DNA of 64,000 nt from NCBI RefSeq assembly GCF_013376095.1, contig NZ_JAAMFN010000010.1:41744-105743 (forward strand), given 5' to 3'. The notes beneath the pieces were generated by a model that was not told the origin of the DNA, did not search any database, and was given only the letters and a program-made list of their open reading frames with translations. Shown in pieces: positions 50,793 through 61,393 of this stretch; position 1 is the stretch's first letter; each line of letters starts with the position of its first letter. The translations under genes were made by a program, and so were the position numbers. This DNA is from Arthrobacter sp. SDTb3-6. GTDB taxonomy: Bacteria; Actinomycetota; Actinomycetes; Actinomycetales; Micrococcaceae.

Positions 50793-53700
50793 ATGACCCA
50801 CTTCCCGAAGGCAACAGCCGCCGCCGGCCTCCACGCCGACTCCAACCACGTCCCCGCCTCCGTGCGTTTCCCGGAAGTGGAGGAACTGGTGCTCAAGTAC
50901 TGGGCCGAGGACGGCACCTTCCAGGCCAGCATTGACCAGCGGGAAGCCGGGCAGGACGGGTCAAACGAGTTCGTCTTCTATGACGGGCCGCCCTTTGCCA
51001 ACGGCCTGCCCCACTACGGGCACCTGCTCACGGGCTACGTCAAGGACCTCGTGGCCCGCTACCAGACCCAGCGCGGCCGCCGCGTGGAGCGCCGCTTCGG
51101 CTGGGACACCCACGGGCTGCCCGCGGAGCTGGAAGCCATGAAGCAGCTGGGCATGACGGACAAGAAGCAGATCGAGGCCATGGGCATCGACAAGTTCAAC
51201 GACGCCTGCCGCGAATCCGTCATGAAGTATGCCGGCGAATGGCAGGCGTACGTCACCCGCCAGGCCCGCTGGGTGGACTTTGACAACGATTACAAGACGC
51301 TGAACGTCGACTACATGGAATCCGTGCTCTGGGCGTTCAAGCAGCTCCACGAAAAGGGCCTGACCTACAACGGCTACCGCGTGCTGCCCTACTGCTGGAA
51401 GGACGAGACGCCGCTCTCCAACCACGAGCTGCGCATGGACGACGACGTCTACAAGGACCGCCAGGACCAGACCGTCACCGTCACCTTCCCGATCCTGCCC
51501 GGCAACTCGGCGATCTCCCGGGAGCTGGCCGGCGTTGCCGCGATCGCCTGGACCACGACGCCCTGGACCCTGCCCACCAACCAGGCCCTCGCCGTCGGGC
51601 CCGCGGTGACCTATGCCGTCGTGCCCGCCGGGCCGAACGGCGCCAGCGCCACCGCCGGGCGTTTCCTGCTGGCCGCCGACCTGGTGGGTTCCTACGCCAA
51701 GGACCTGGGGTACGACGACGCCGCTGCTGCGACGGCCGCCGTCACCGCCAGCTACGCGGGCGCCGACCTTGAGGGGCTGAAGTACGAGCCCCTGTGGAAC
51801 TACTTTGCCGACGATGAAAAGTACGGCACGGCCAAGTCCTGGCAGTTCCTGGTGGCGGACTACGTCACCACCACCGACGGCACCGGCATTGTCCACCAGG
51901 CACCCGCCTACGGCGAGGAGGACCAGAAGGCCTGTGAGGCGAACGGCATCCCCGTGGTGCTCTCCGTGGACGAGGGCGCCAAGTTCCTGCCCCTGTTCGA
52001 GGGCGGGCCGCTGCACGACATCGCCGGCGTGCAGGTCTTTGATGCGAACAAGACCATCACCCGCGTGGTCCGCGATGCCGGGCGGCTGCTGCGCCAGGCC
52101 AGTTACGTGCACAGCTACCCGCACTGCTGGCGCTGCCGAACACCCCTGATCTACCGCGCCATCTCCTCCTGGTACGTGGAGGTGACGAAGTTCAAGGACC
52201 GCATGACCGAACTGAACCAGGAGATCAACTGGATCCCCGGCAACGTCAAGGACGGCCAGTTCGGCAAGTGGCTGGCCAACGCCCGCGACTGGTCCATCAG
52301 CCGCAACCGTTACTGGGGCAGCCCCATCCCGGTGTGGCAGTCCGACGACCCCGAGTACCCGCGCACCGACGTGTACGGCTCGCTGGCCGGCATGCAGGCC
52401 GACTTCGGCCGCCTGCCGCTGAACAAGGCGGGCGAGGTGGACCTGCACCGCCCGTTCATCGACGAGCTCACCCGGCCCAACCCTGACGACCCCCGCACCC
52501 CCGAACAGGGCCAGTCGACCATGCGCCGCGTCGAGGACGTGCTGGACGTCTGGTTCGACTCCGGCTCCATGCCCTACGGCCAGGTGCACTACCCGTTCGA
52601 GAACGAAGACTGGTTCAACACGCACAACCCGGCGGACTTCATCGTCGAGTACATCGGGCAGACGCGCGGCTGGTTCTACATGTTGCACGTCCTCTCCACC
52701 GCACTCTTTGACCGGCCCGCATTCCGCAACGTCATCAGCCACGGCATCGTGCTCGGCTCGGACGGACAGAAGATGTCCAAGTCGCTGCGCAACTACCCGG
52801 ACGTCTCCGAGGTGCTGGACCGCGACGGCTCCGACGCGATGCGCTGGTTCCTGATGGCCAGCCCCATCCTGCGCGGCGGCAACTTGATCGTGACGGAGCA
52901 GGGCATCCGCGACGGCGTCCGCCAGGTCATCCTGCCGCTGTGGAACGTCTATAGCTTCTTCACCCTGTACGCCAACACGGCCAACGGCGGCAAGGGCCAC
53001 GACGCGCAGCTGCGCTTTGACGGCTACCCCGACCCCATGGACCAGTACCTGTTGGCCAACACCGGCGACCTGGTGCACAGCATGGGCGCCAAACTCGACT
53101 CCTACGACGTCTCCGGCGCCTGCGACGAGCTGCGCAGCTACCTGGACATGCTCACCAACTGGTACGTACGCCGCAGCCGGAACCGCTTCTTCGACGAGAA
53201 CACGGACGCATTCGACGCGCTGTACACCGCCCTGGAAACCGTCTGCCGCACCGCCGCCCCGCTGCTGCCGCTGGTGACCGAGGAGATCTGGCGCGGCCTC
53301 ACGGGTGGACGCTCGGTGCACCTGACCGACTGGCCCAACGCCGACCTCTTCCTGCCCAACCCGGCCCTGGTGGAGCAGATGGACCGCGTCCAGCAGATCT
53401 GCTCCACCGGTTCCAGCCTGCGCAAGGCCGCCAAGCTGCGCGTGCGCCTGCCCCTGGCCGGCCTCACCGTGGTGGCCCCCAATGCGGCGGCCCTCGACGG
53501 CGGCGCCGGCACGGTGGCCGACGAACTGAACATCCGCGAGGTGCGCTTCGTGGACTCGGCCGACGCGTCCCCGGAAGAGTTTGGCATCTCCCAAAAGCTG
53601 GTGGTCAACGCCCGCGCTGCCGGCCCCCGCCTCGGCAAGGACGTCCAAAAGGCCATCAAGGGCGCCAAGTCCGGCGACTGGTCGGTCACGGACGGCACCG

Positions 53701-54080
53701 TCACCGCCGGCGGGCTGGTCCTGGAACCGTCCGAATACACGCTGGAGACAGTGGTCTCCGAGGCGCACGACGGCGGCTCCACCGCGGTTGCCATGCTGCC
53801 CGGCGGCGGATTCGTGGTGCTGGACACCGCCCTCACCCCCGAGCTGGAGGCCGAGGGCACCGCCCGGGACATGGTCCGCGCCATCCAGCAGGCCCGCAAG
53901 GACGCCGAACTAAACGTCAGCGACCGCATCCGCACCATCGTCCAGGCCCCGCAGGACGTCGTGGACGCCCTCCACGCCAATGCCGGCCTGGTGAAAAAGG
54001 AAACGCTCACCCTCGAACTGGAACTGGTTCCCGGCGACGTTGACACCACCATCACTGTTGAACGGACTGTTGCCCCATGA
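50793..54080 (+). CDS. ileS: Isoleucyl-tRNA synthetase
   Basis: The 1095-residue enzyme has [10 protein letters not shown] as the HIGH motif, [13 protein letters not shown] as the KMSKS loop, an editing domain ([11 protein letters not shown]) and a C-terminal anticodon-binding region of the eukaryotic-like long type. That type is often linked to lower mupirocin sensitivity. I chose the ATG at 50793, with AGGA 7 bases upstream. The in-frame ATG at 50766 is closer to the T-box and is also possible. FolC overlaps its stop by 4 bases. Confidence 0.94.
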   Translation: MTHFPKATAAAGLHADSNHVPASVRFPEVEELVLKYWAEDGTFQASIDQREAGQDGSNEFVFYDGPPFANGLPHYGHLLTGYVKDLVARYQTQRGRRVERRFGWDTHGLPAELEAMKQLGMTDKKQIEAMGIDKFNDACRESVMKYAGEWQAYVTRQARWVDFDNDYKTLNVDYMESVLWAFKQLHEKGLTYNGYRVLPYCWKDETPLSNHELRMDDDVYKDRQDQTVTVTFPILPGNSAISRELAGVAAIAWTTTPWTLPTNQALAVGPAVTYAVVPAGPNGASATAGRFLLAADLVGSYAKDLGYDDAAAATAAVTASYAGADLEGLKYEPLWNYFADDEKYGTAKSWQFLVADYVTTTDGTGIVHQAPAYGEEDQKACEANGIPVVLSVDEGAKFLPLFEGGPLHDIAGVQVFDANKTITRVVRDAGRLLRQASYVHSYPHCWRCRTPLIYRAISSWYVEVTKFKDRMTELNQEINWIPGNVKDGQFGKWLANARDWSISRNRYWGSPIPVWQSDDPEYPRTDVYGSLAGMQADFGRLPLNKAGEVDLHRPFIDELTRPNPDDPRTPEQGQSTMRRVEDVLDVWFDSGSMPYGQVHYPFENEDWFNTHNPADFIVEYIGQTRGWFYMLHVLSTALFDRPAFRNVISHGIVLGSDGQKMSKSLRNYPDVSEVLDRDGSDAMRWFLMASPILRGGNLIVTEQGIRDGVRQVILPLWNVYSFFTLYANTANGGKGHDAQLRFDGYPDPMDQYLLANTGDLVHSMGAKLDSYDVSGACDELRSYLDMLTNWYVRRSRNRFFDENTDAFDALYTALETVCRTAAPLLPLVTEEIWRGLTGGRSVHLTDWPNADLFLPNPALVEQMDRVQQICSTGSSLRKAAKLRVRLPLAGLTVVAPNAAALDGGAGTVADELNIREVRFVDSADASPEEFGISQKLVVNARAAGPRLGKDVQKAIKGAKSGDWSVTDGTVTAGGLVLEPSEYTLETVVSEAHDGGSTAVAMLPGGGFVVLDTALTPELEAEGTARDMVRAIQQARKDAELNVSDRIRTIVQAPQDVVDALHANAGLVKKETLTLELELVPGDVDTTITVERTVAP

Positions 54081-55459
54081 GCCACGAACACGACGAATTC
54101 TCCGTGGAGAGCGTTTACGCCGAGCTGCTGGGCCGCGCCCCGGAAAACAAGATGGAGCCGCGCCTGGCCCCGCTGTTCCGGGCCATGGACATCCTGGGGG
54201 AGCCGAACAAGGCGTTCCCGATCATCCACATCACCGGCACCAACGGCAAAACGTCCACGGCCCGCATGATCGAGTCGGGGCTGCTGGCCCACGGACTGCG
54301 CACCGGCCGGTACACCAGCCCGCACCTGACCCGGGTCACCGAGCGCATCAGCATCGACGGCGCCCCGGTTGCCGACGCCACGTTCGTGCGGATCTGGGAC
54401 GAAATCCGCCCGTACCTGCAGATGGTCGACGGCGAGCTGGAGTCCGCCGGCGAGCAGCGCCTGACGTACTTTGAGTGCCTGACCATCCTGGCCTACGCCG
54501 TTTTTGCGGACGAGCCCGTGGACGTGGCCGTGCTGGAAGTGGGCCTGGGCGGCATCACCGACGCCACCAACGTCGGCGACGGCCAGGTTGCCGTCATCAC
54601 CCCCATCTCCCTGGACCACATGGAACTGCTGGGGGACACCACCGGCGAAATTGCCGTGGAAAAGGCCGGAATCATCAAGGAAGGCGCCATCGTCATCAGC
54701 GCCGTCCAGCCCGTCGATGCGGCGCAGGTGATCCTGGACAAAGCCCGGGAAATGCACGCCACCTTCAAGTTTGAAGGCGTGGAGTTCGGCGTGGAGTCCC
54801 GCACCATCGCTGTGGGCGGGCAAATGGTCACCCTGCAGGGGCTGGCCGGCCGCTACCCGGACATCCTGCTGCCGCTGCACGGCGCGCACCAAGCCGGGAA
54901 CGCCGCCGTCGCACTCGCCGCCCTGGAGGCGTTCCTCGGCGGGGGAGGGAAGGAACTGAACCTGGACCTGGTCCAGGAGGGCTTCGCCAACGCCACCTCG
55001 CCCGGCCGCCTGGAGGTGCTGCGCACCTCGCCCACCATCGTCGTGGACGCCGCGCACAACCCCGCCGGCATCGCCGTCAGCGCCGCAGCCCTGCAGGAGG
55101 CCTTCGCCTTCAGCAAGCTGGTGGTGGTGCTGGGCGTGCTGGCTGAAAAGGACGCCGAGGAGATCCTGCGGACCCTGAAGGAGTCCTACGGGGACGAGGC
55201 CGGGGAACTGTGCCTCACCCAGTCCAGTTCGCCCCGCGCCATCCCCGCCGCCGAACTGGCCGAAATGGCCGTGGACCTGGGCTGGAACGAGGAGGACGTG
55301 CACATTGCCGAGAATCTCGACGACGCCATCGAGTGGGCCGTGGAACGCGCCGAATCCAACAACGACCTGGCCGGCGGCGTGCTGGTCACCGGTTCCATCA
55401 CCGTGGTGGGCGAGGCCCGCATCCTGCTGGGCCGCCCCGGCGAAAAGGAAGGTGCCTAA
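54077..55459 (+). CDS. folC: Bifunctional folylpolyglutamate synthase/dihydrofolate synthase
   Basis: The 460-residue Mur-ligase-like protein has the P-loop [13 protein letters not shown], the dihydropteroate-loop region [13 protein letters not shown], and [25 protein letters not shown] and VDAAHNPAG. It adds glutamates to folates and can make dihydrofolate. Its ATG overlaps the ileS stop (ATGA), so it is translated from the T-box-controlled transcript. The DUF4233 gene follows 3 bases later. Confidence 0.94.
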   Translation: MSHEHDEFSVESVYAELLGRAPENKMEPRLAPLFRAMDILGEPNKAFPIIHITGTNGKTSTARMIESGLLAHGLRTGRYTSPHLTRVTERISIDGAPVADATFVRIWDEIRPYLQMVDGELESAGEQRLTYFECLTILAYAVFADEPVDVAVLEVGLGGITDATNVGDGQVAVITPISLDHMELLGDTTGEIAVEKAGIIKEGAIVISAVQPVDAAQVILDKAREMHATFKFEGVEFGVESRTIAVGGQMVTLQGLAGRYPDILLPLHGAHQAGNAAVALAALEAFLGGGGKELNLDLVQEGFANATSPGRLEVLRTSPTIVVDAAHNPAGIAVSAAALQEAFAFSKLVVVLGVLAEKDAEEILRTLKESYGDEAGELCLTQSSSPRAIPAAELAEMAVDLGWNEEDVHIAENLDDAIEWAVERAESNNDLAGGVLVTGSITVVGEARILLGRPGEKEGA

Positions 55460-55462
55460 GGC

Positions 55463-55891
55463 ATGGCAAGACTGACCAAGGCGCAGCGTGAATGGCGCCC
55501 CGGGATGCCCAAAAAGCTGCGCTCCACCAAGGCCATGTTTGCCTCCACCGTCCTGGTGCTGGAGGCGTTCGTGGCACTGTTCCTGGGCCTGGGCCTGTTC
55601 GGGGTGCATGGCAAGAACCCGGTCTACCTCCTGGTCGCGGGCGTGCTGGCCGTGCTGATGGTGGCCACCTGCGCGGTCATCGGCAGGAAGTGGGGGCCGG
55701 CCGACGGCTGGATCCTGCAGCTGCTGCTGATTGCCGGCGGTTTCTGGGAGACGTCCATGTTCGTGGTGGGCGTCCTGTTCGCCATCGCCTGGTGGTACGC
55801 CCTGCACATGGGCGGGCGCATCGACCGGGAGAACCGGGCACGGGCCCGCCAGCAGGCCGAATGGGAAGCCGCCCACCCCGAGGAAGGCTAG
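55463..55891 (+). CDS. DUF4233 membrane protein
   Basis: The 142-residue protein starts with a basic segment and the motif KKLRSTKAMFASTVLVLEAF, which is characteristic of DUF4233, an actinobacterial family found downstream of folC. Four membrane helices are evident between residues 25 and 115, and the C-terminus is charged (ENRARARQQAEWEAAHPEEG). The role is unknown. It is the last gene of the ileS-folC transcript. Confidence 0.85.
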   Translation: MARLTKAQREWRPGMPKKLRSTKAMFASTVLVLEAFVALFLGLGLFGVHGKNPVYLLVAGVLAVLMVATCAVIGRKWGPADGWILQLLLIAGGFWETSMFVVGVLFAIAWWYALHMGGRIDRENRARARQQAEWEAAHPEEG

Positions 55892-55969
55892 CCCTTTTTC
55901 GTTTCGGCAGCTGCGGGATGGCCCGTAGACTTGCCTGTGAAACCCCTCATTACCGAAAGTGGAACAACT

Positions 55970-56386
55970 GTGAGCATTGAGCGCACCCTCGTCCTGGTCA
56001 AGCCCGACGGCGTGGCCCGCAACCTCTCCGGTGCCGTCCTGGCCCGGATCGAAGCCAAGGGCTACACGCTGGCCGAACTGAAGAAGGTCACCGCCACCCG
56101 CGAACAGCTCGAGCAGCACTACGCAGAGCACGCCGGCAAGCCGTTCTACGAGCCCCTGGTCGAATTCATGCTGTCCGGCCCCGTCGTGGCCGCCATCTTT
56201 GAAGGCGAGCGGGTCATCGAAGGCTTCCGCGCCCTCGCCGGCACCACCGACCCGACCACGGCCGCACCCGGCACCATCCGCGGCGACTTCGGCCGCGACT
56301 GGGGCCTGAAGGTCCAGCAGAACCTGGTCCACGGCTCGGACTCGGTGGAGTCCGCCGAACGTGAGATCGGCATCTGGTTCGCCTAA
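55970..56386 (+). CDS. ndk: Nucleoside diphosphate kinase
   Basis: The 138-residue length and motifs ERTLVLVKPDGVARN, GTIRGDFG and the active-site segment LVHGSDSVESAEREI identify Ndk. The phosphorylated His is in the HGSDS motif. It transfers gamma-phosphate among NTPs and NDPs. The GTG at 55970 gives MSIERTL, the family start, and an upstream frame to 55931 is ignored. A long hairpin follows. Confidence 0.95.
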   Translation: MSIERTLVLVKPDGVARNLSGAVLARIEAKGYTLAELKKVTATREQLEQHYAEHAGKPFYEPLVEFMLSGPVVAAIFEGERVIEGFRALAGTTDPTTAAPGTIRGDFGRDWGLKVQQNLVHGSDSVESAEREIGIWFA

Positions 56387-56400
56387 AAGACCGGCCACAC

Positions 56401-56437
56401 ACGAAAGGGCACCTCCCGGCGGGAGGTGCCCTTTCGT
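56401..56437. terminator. Bidirectional terminator between ndk and the VKOR gene
   Basis: A perfect 17-base stem (56401-56417 with 56421-56437, ACGAAAGGGCACCTCCC and its complement) encloses a 3-base loop. It lies 14 bases after ndk and 44 bases from the end of the convergent VKOR family gene. The T content is within the stem base rather than after it. Confidence 0.8.
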
Positions 56438-56481
56438 CGTCGTACGCGCCTTTCCGGCAGGAAGGTTTTCGCCGGGGCGGT

Positions 56482-57105
56482 TCAGGCGTTCGACGGGATG
56501 ATCACGTGCATGAACTTGAAGAAGATCGCCGCGATGATGCCCAGGTAGGCCAGGGCGGTGATGACCCAGGCCCAGTCGGCGGCAAACCTGGCTACGGCGG
56601 GAGCTGCGGGGATCACGCCATGCCTGAGGTTGCGGACGGTGACCCACACGAACACCGGGATCACCATGGCCCACACCACCATGCAGTAAGGGCACAGAAG
56701 GGCCAGCACATACACGGCCTGCGTGAAGAACCAGCAGACCAGCACCAGCCCGAGTGCGACGCCCACATTGAAGCAGATCCAATACCAGCGCGCGAGCCTG
56801 GCGCCGGCGAGCAGCACCATGCCCGTGGTGATGACCACCGCGAAGGCCACGATCCCGATGAACGGGTTGGGGAAGCCGAAGATGGCCGCCTGGGGCGTCT
56901 TCATGACGTCGCCGCAGGAGATCCAGGAGTTCACGTCGCAGTTCAGGACCGCGTGGGGATTGGCGTACAGCTTGAGGCGGTCCAGCACGAGGGCGGCGGA
57001 GGCCAGCCAGGCGACGGCCCCGGCAATGACCAGGAACCAGCCAAAGGGCCGGGCCCCCACGAGGGCGGCATCGGCTGGGCGCGCGGAAACACTGGGGCTC
57101 GGCAT
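56482..57105 (-). CDS. Vitamin K epoxide reductase (VKOR) family membrane protein
   Basis: The 207-residue protein has five hydrophobic segments and the VKOR cysteines, CDVNSWISCGDVM in the first periplasmic loop and LCPYCMVVW (CxxC) in the fourth helix. It would reoxidise a DsbA-like partner in the envelope using menaquinone. The ATG at 57105 (MPSPSVSARP) has GGAGAAAAGG upstream. A longer frame to 57372 reads unlike protein. It is divergent from rne. Confidence 0.9.
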   Translation of the reverse strand: MPSPSVSARPADAALVGARPFGWFLVIAGAVAWLASAALVLDRLKLYANPHAVLNCDVNSWISCGDVMKTPQAAIFGFPNPFIGIVAFAVVITTGMVLLAGARLARWYWICFNVGVALGLVLVCWFFTQAVYVLALLCPYCMVVWAMVIPVFVWVTVRNLRHGVIPAAPAVARFAADWAWVITALAYLGIIAAIFFKFMHVIIPSNA

Positions 57106-57500
57106 CTTGGCCTTTTCTCCTCGGGGCAGCATTGTTGTCCTGATTGTAGCGTGGCAAACTTGGCGCGCCGTGCCTGCCAAGGCCCTGCCGGCGGCTGCGT
57201 ATGAGACAATAAGGGTGGCTGATCGGCGATCCACATGCGCCCTTTGGTCCAATGGCAGGCCCTCGGGATTGCCGGTGACGACGCTCCATTCCATGGCAGC
57301 CATCCACCGGGCAGCCCCACGCAGAGCAACTGCGGCAGCGGCACGCCATTGGCTTCCTGCGAGCTTGCGCACCCGTATAAAGGTGGTGCCGCCCGCGAAG
57401 CAATTAGACGACTTCCGCCGGCGCCCGCGGGTGCCGGCACATCAGCCGTTCGCGGCACCCGATGTGGGGGTGTGGCAGCGGCGCGAAAGTAACGCCACAA
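57106..57500. other. Gene-free region between VKOR gene and rne
   Basis: The 395 bases lie between divergent genes and should contain both promoters and the rne leader. A near-perfect 20-base palindrome (57418-57437, CCGGCGCCCGCGGGTGCCGG) lies 64 bases before the rne ATG. No convincing -35/-10 pair or tRNA was seen. Confidence 0.5.
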
Positions 57501-60500
57501 ATGGATAATGAACAGCCCGCAACAGAATCAAGCACAGCAGCTGCAGGCAGTGCTGCAGCCGGCAACGCCGCAGTGGGCGGTCCCGCCGACGGTGCGGCAC
57601 CGGCCAAGGCGCGCCGCCCGCGCCGCGCCACGGCAACGGTGACCGACACCTCGGCCGTTTCCCGGGGTGCCGCCCGTGCCGGTGCCGACGCCGGAACTGC
57701 GGCCGACGTGCCTGCCTCCGAGGGCGGAAATGCCGCCCCGGCCAAGAAGGCGCCGGTGCGCCGCAGCCGGGCCAAGAAGGCCGTGGCCGAAACGCCGGAC
57801 CTGCTCGACGGCCTGGCCACCGCCGACCAGGCTCCCACCGCCCCAACCTCCACCGCACCGGCTGCTGACGCCGGCACTGCCGGTGCCGGGGCTGCCGCCC
57901 CCGAGGCTGCTGCCGCGGCGCCTGCCGAAGCGAGGAAGGCCCCCGCCAAGCGGGCCACCCGCCGCCGGGCCACCTCACCGGTCACCGCCCCGGCTGCCAC
58001 GGCCGTCCAGGGCGAACTGTCCCTGGGCCAGACAGGCGACGGCGTGGCGGCTGCTGCTGCCCCCGCCGAAGCGCCGGCAGCGGTGGAAGCACCTGCCAAG
58101 AAGGCCCCCGCGCGCCGCAGCCGCGCCAAGGCGTCCGCCCCCGCCGTAGCAGCGCCCGCCGAAACGACCGCTGCCGTTGAGGCCGCCGAAGCGCCCGCCG
58201 CCGAAGCAGCCACGACGGAAGAGGCGCCAGCCAGGGCCACCCGCAGCCGCCGCAAGCCGGCTGCCGCGAAATCCACCGTGAAGCCCGTGCAGGAACCCGC
58301 CGCGGGCGACACCGCAGATGCCGACACCGGGGAACCGACGGCAGCCGCCGACGCCACCCAGGCGGGCGCAGGCACGTCCGCTGAAGCAAGCGGCACCGCA
58401 GCCGACGCTGCCGGGACCGCCGCGGACGCCGGGCAGGCCACGGCTCCCGCGTCCTCCGCCACTGATGCCGCCCCGGCCGTGGATTCCCTGTTCATGGCCC
58501 CGGGAGCCGGAATTTCCGGCCTGTTCCTGGCCCCCGACCTCAGCCTGGCCGTCCCCGCGCCCACCACCGCGGCTGTCGGGGAAGACCACGACGCCGAGGA
58601 CGAAGACTCCGCCGACCACCGCCGCGGCCGCGGGCGCAACCGCAACCGCCGCAACAAGTCCTCCGACCACGGCGGACCCGCCGACGTCGAACAGGACAAC
58701 GACGCGGACGGCGGCACCGGCCATGCCGCAGAGGCCGCCGAGGACTCCGACGGCGTCACGTCCCGCCGCCGGCGGCGCCGCCGCCGCGGGGACGCGGACC
58801 TGGAACTGACCGGCGGCACCGACGAGGACCCGCCCAACACCGTCACCAAGGTGCGGGCACCGCGCCCCGCCGTCGAATCCTCCCAGAGTGCCTCCAACCG
58901 GGTGACGAGCCTGCGCGGTTCAACGCGCCTGGAAGCGAAGAAGCAGCGCCGCCGCGACTCCCGCGACTCAGGCCGCCGCCGCACCGTGATCACGGAAGCG
59001 GAGTTTCTGGCGCGCCGCGAATCCGTGGACCGTGTCATGGTGGTTCGCCAAAACGATGACCGGATCCAGATCGGCGTCCTGGAGGACGGTATCCTCGCCG
59101 AGCACTTCGTGTCCAAGACGCAGCAGGATTCACTCATCGGCAACGTTTACCTGGGCAGGGTCCAGAATGTGCTCCCGAGCATGGAAGCCGCCTTCGTGGA
59201 CATCGGCCGCGGCCGCAATGCCGTCCTGTACGCGGGCGAGGTGGACTGGGATGCCGCCAAGCTCAACGGCCAGCCGCGCCGCATCGAGAACGCGCTGAAG
59301 TCCGGGGACTCCGTCCTGGTCCAGGTTTCCAAGGACCCGGTCGGTCACAAGGGTGCGCGCCTGACCAGCCAGGTCTCCCTCCCGGGCCGCTACCTGGTGT
59401 ACGTGCCGGGCGGGTCCATGACCGGCATTTCCCGCAAGCTGCCCGACGTCGAACGCAACCGGCTCAAGCGCGTCCTGAAGGACCACCTGCCCGAAAATGC
59501 GGGCGTCATTGTGCGCACCGCGGCAGAGGGTGCCAGCGAGGAAGAGCTCACCAACGACATCAACCGGCTGCGCGCCCAGTGGGAGGGCATCAGCACCCGT
59601 GCCGCATCGTCCAAGACGCTCGCCCCCGAAATGCTCTACGCCGAGCCGGACCTCACCATCAAGGTGGTCCGCGACGTCTTCAACGAGGACTTCACGAAGT
59701 TGATCGTCTCCGGTGAGGAAGCCTGGGACACCATTGAGGCGTATGTGACGTACGTGGCCCCCGACCTGCTGGACCGCCTGGAAAAATGGACCAAGTCCGA
59801 GGACATCTTCGGTGCCCACCGCATCGACGAGCAAATCTCCAAGGCCCTTGAGCGCAAGGTGTTCCTGCCCTCCGGCGGCTCGCTGGTCATTGACCGCACC
59901 GAGGCCATGACCGTGGTGGACGTCAACACCGGAAAGTTCACCGGCTCCGGCGGCAACCTCGAGGAAACCGTCACCAAGAACAACCTTGAGGCGGCCGAGG
60001 AAGTGGTGCGCCAGCTGCGCCTGCGTGACATCGGCGGCATCATCGTCATCGACTTCATCGACATGGTGCTCGAATCCAACCGGGACCTGGTGCTCCGCCG
60101 CCTGGTCGAGTGCCTGGGACGCGACCGGACCAAGCACCAGGTGGCCGAGGTCACCAGCCTGGGACTGGTGCAGATGACGCGCAAGCGCATGGGCACCGGG
60201 CTGCTGGAAGTGTTCGGGGAGCTGTGCGAGGCCTGCGCCGGACGGGGCATGGTCACCCACGAGATCCCCGTGGAGCACCGCCGCGTCCACACGGTGGCTG
60301 CCGAGCAGCACCACCCGCAGCCGGGCCGGAGCGAGCACCGCGACGTCGAACGCACTGCCAACCGCTCCACGCGCAGCGAACGCAAGCGCAACCGCAACCG
60401 TTCCCAGCAGCACGAGGGTGACGGGCAGGAGGCGCACGAGCACCTTGAGGCCGCCGTCGTGGACCCGGCAGCCGAGGCCGAGCGGCAGCAAAAGGCCACC

Positions 60501-61190
60501 CAGGCACGTGCCGCGCTGGCCAGCATTGCCGCTGCGGCGGCCGCCGCGCACCACGAGCCCGCGCAGGACGGCCATGCCGGGAACGGCAACGGCGCGCCCG
60601 CCCGCACCGAGCCGGGCCGTGCGGACGACGACGTCGCCGCCGTCGAGGTCGAAACGCTGCCCACCAGCCTGGCGGAGACCGCGACGGTGACGCTCGGCGG
60701 TGAGGCCGTGGCGCTGCCCCGCGGCCACCACCCCGCCGGCGACGACCACCGTGCCGAGCAGGCGGCGGCGCTGGCCGGCCTGGCCCAGGCACTGGACCAG
60801 CTCGCCGGCCCGAAGGCCACGGATGGCGTTGCAGCGGCGCCCGCGGCCGCTCCCACCGCCGCAGGGCCGGGCACCGGCCGGGCCGCCGGCGACGCCGCGT
60901 CCGAGGGCCGGGACGGATCCCCGGAACGCTCGCGCTCCCGCCGTCCGCGCCGCAACCGCAGCGCCCGCAGCGCACAGGGCGGTGCGGACATGAGCGTTGA
61001 GACCTCGGCCGTCCCGGCCGGGCAGGGCGGCACGCCTCACACGAGCGGCCCGGCCCAGCCGGCCGCGCACACCGGGTCGGAGCGGACGGGTTCGGCGCAG
61101 GCTGAGACGGCGCAGGCCGGACCGGCGGCAGCGAAGGAAGCGGCCCCGATCATCATGCTCGGCGTCGGCGTGCCCGCTTCCGAGCTGTAG
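57501..61190 (+). CDS. rne: Ribonuclease E/G family protein
   Basis: The 1229-residue protein has a central catalytic core flanked by disordered arms, the actinobacterial RNase E layout. Residues about 1-500 are Ala/Pro/Lys-rich with RR-rich patches ([16 protein letters not shown]). The S1 domain (GNVYLGRVQNVLPSMEAAFV) is near 540-600, the Mg2+-binding aspartates are in VVDVNTGKF (about 810) and IVIDFIDM, and the zinc-link is CEACAGRG. The last 300 residues are again low-complexity. It cuts single-stranded RNA and matures rRNA. The ATG at 57501 is used. The frame runs back to 57462 without a better start. Confidence 0.93.
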   Translation: MDNEQPATESSTAAAGSAAAGNAAVGGPADGAAPAKARRPRRATATVTDTSAVSRGAARAGADAGTAADVPASEGGNAAPAKKAPVRRSRAKKAVAETPDLLDGLATADQAPTAPTSTAPAADAGTAGAGAAAPEAAAAAPAEARKAPAKRATRRRATSPVTAPAATAVQGELSLGQTGDGVAAAAAPAEAPAAVEAPAKKAPARRSRAKASAPAVAAPAETTAAVEAAEAPAAEAATTEEAPARATRSRRKPAAAKSTVKPVQEPAAGDTADADTGEPTAAADATQAGAGTSAEASGTAADAAGTAADAGQATAPASSATDAAPAVDSLFMAPGAGISGLFLAPDLSLAVPAPTTAAVGEDHDAEDEDSADHRRGRGRNRNRRNKSSDHGGPADVEQDNDADGGTGHAAEAAEDSDGVTSRRRRRRRRGDADLELTGGTDEDPPNTVTKVRAPRPAVESSQSASNRVTSLRGSTRLEAKKQRRRDSRDSGRRRTVITEAEFLARRESVDRVMVVRQNDDRIQIGVLEDGILAEHFVSKTQQDSLIGNVYLGRVQNVLPSMEAAFVDIGRGRNAVLYAGEVDWDAAKLNGQPRRIENALKSGDSVLVQVSKDPVGHKGARLTSQVSLPGRYLVYVPGGSMTGISRKLPDVERNRLKRVLKDHLPENAGVIVRTAAEGASEEELTNDINRLRAQWEGISTRAASSKTLAPEMLYAEPDLTIKVVRDVFNEDFTKLIVSGEEAWDTIEAYVTYVAPDLLDRLEKWTKSEDIFGAHRIDEQISKALERKVFLPSGGSLVIDRTEAMTVVDVNTGKFTGSGGNLEETVTKNNLEAAEEVVRQLRLRDIGGIIVIDFIDMVLESNRDLVLRRLVECLGRDRTKHQVAEVTSLGLVQMTRKRMGTGLLEVFGELCEACAGRGMVTHEIPVEHRRVHTVAAEQHHPQPGRSEHRDVERTANRSTRSERKRNRNRSQQHEGDGQEAHEHLEAAVVDPAAEAERQQKATQARAALASIAAAAAAAHHEPAQDGHAGNGNGAPARTEPGRADDDVAAVEVETLPTSLAETATVTLGGEAVALPRGHHPAGDDHRAEQAAALAGLAQALDQLAGPKATDGVAAAPAAAPTAAGPGTGRAAGDAASEGRDGSPERSRSRRPRRNRSARSAQGGADMSVETSAVPAGQGGTPHTSGPAQPAAHTGSERTGSAQAETAQAGPAAAKEAAPIIMLGVGVPASEL

Positions 61191-61201
61191 CGTCCCCGCC
61201 C

Positions 61202-61272
61202 AACTGGGTGTCAATAGTTACGGTTTTGTCAACCTTTTCCGGTTGCGATGCGGTAACTACTGGCACCCAGTT
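61202..61272. repeat. Palindromic intergenic element, copy 2, after rne
   Basis: Arms of 20 bases (AACTGGGTGTCAATAGTTAC at 61202-61221 against 61253-61272) pair with two mismatches around a 31-base centre. The element begins 12 bases after the rne stop and resembles the palindrome at 42981-43046. TTTTCGCTT overlaps and follows the right arm, so it may also act as the rne terminator. Confidence 0.7.
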
Positions 61273-61310
61273 TTCGCTTAAGCGGAAGCAGGGGCGCTAA
61301 TGTGGTGAGC

Positions 61311-61389
61311 GACACGGGGTGCCAGGCCACGAGGGCCGGCTGAGAACAAACCCGTTGAACCTGACCGGCCAGCACCGGCGAAGGGATGT
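61311..61389 (+). promoter_or_regulatory. TPP riboswitch (THI element)
   Basis: The conserved THI elements appear in order: ACGGGGTGCC (61314-61323), GGCTGAGA (61338-61345), CCGTTGAACCTGACC (61352-61366) and AGCACCGGCGAAGGGATG (61371-61388). The AAGGGA at the end doubles as the ribosome binding site of the TTG-started thiD-tenA gene. Thiamine pyrophosphate binding should therefore block translation directly. Confidence 0.95.
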
Positions 61390-61393
61390 CCGC

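Noticed and set aside
53138..57403. Very long open frame on the - strand opposite ileS, folC, ndk and extending into the VKOR gene region
   Set aside because: It is a high-G+C shadow of several well-identified genes on the other strand and of the VKOR gene in another frame, with His/Gly/Gln-rich composition typical of antisense frames.
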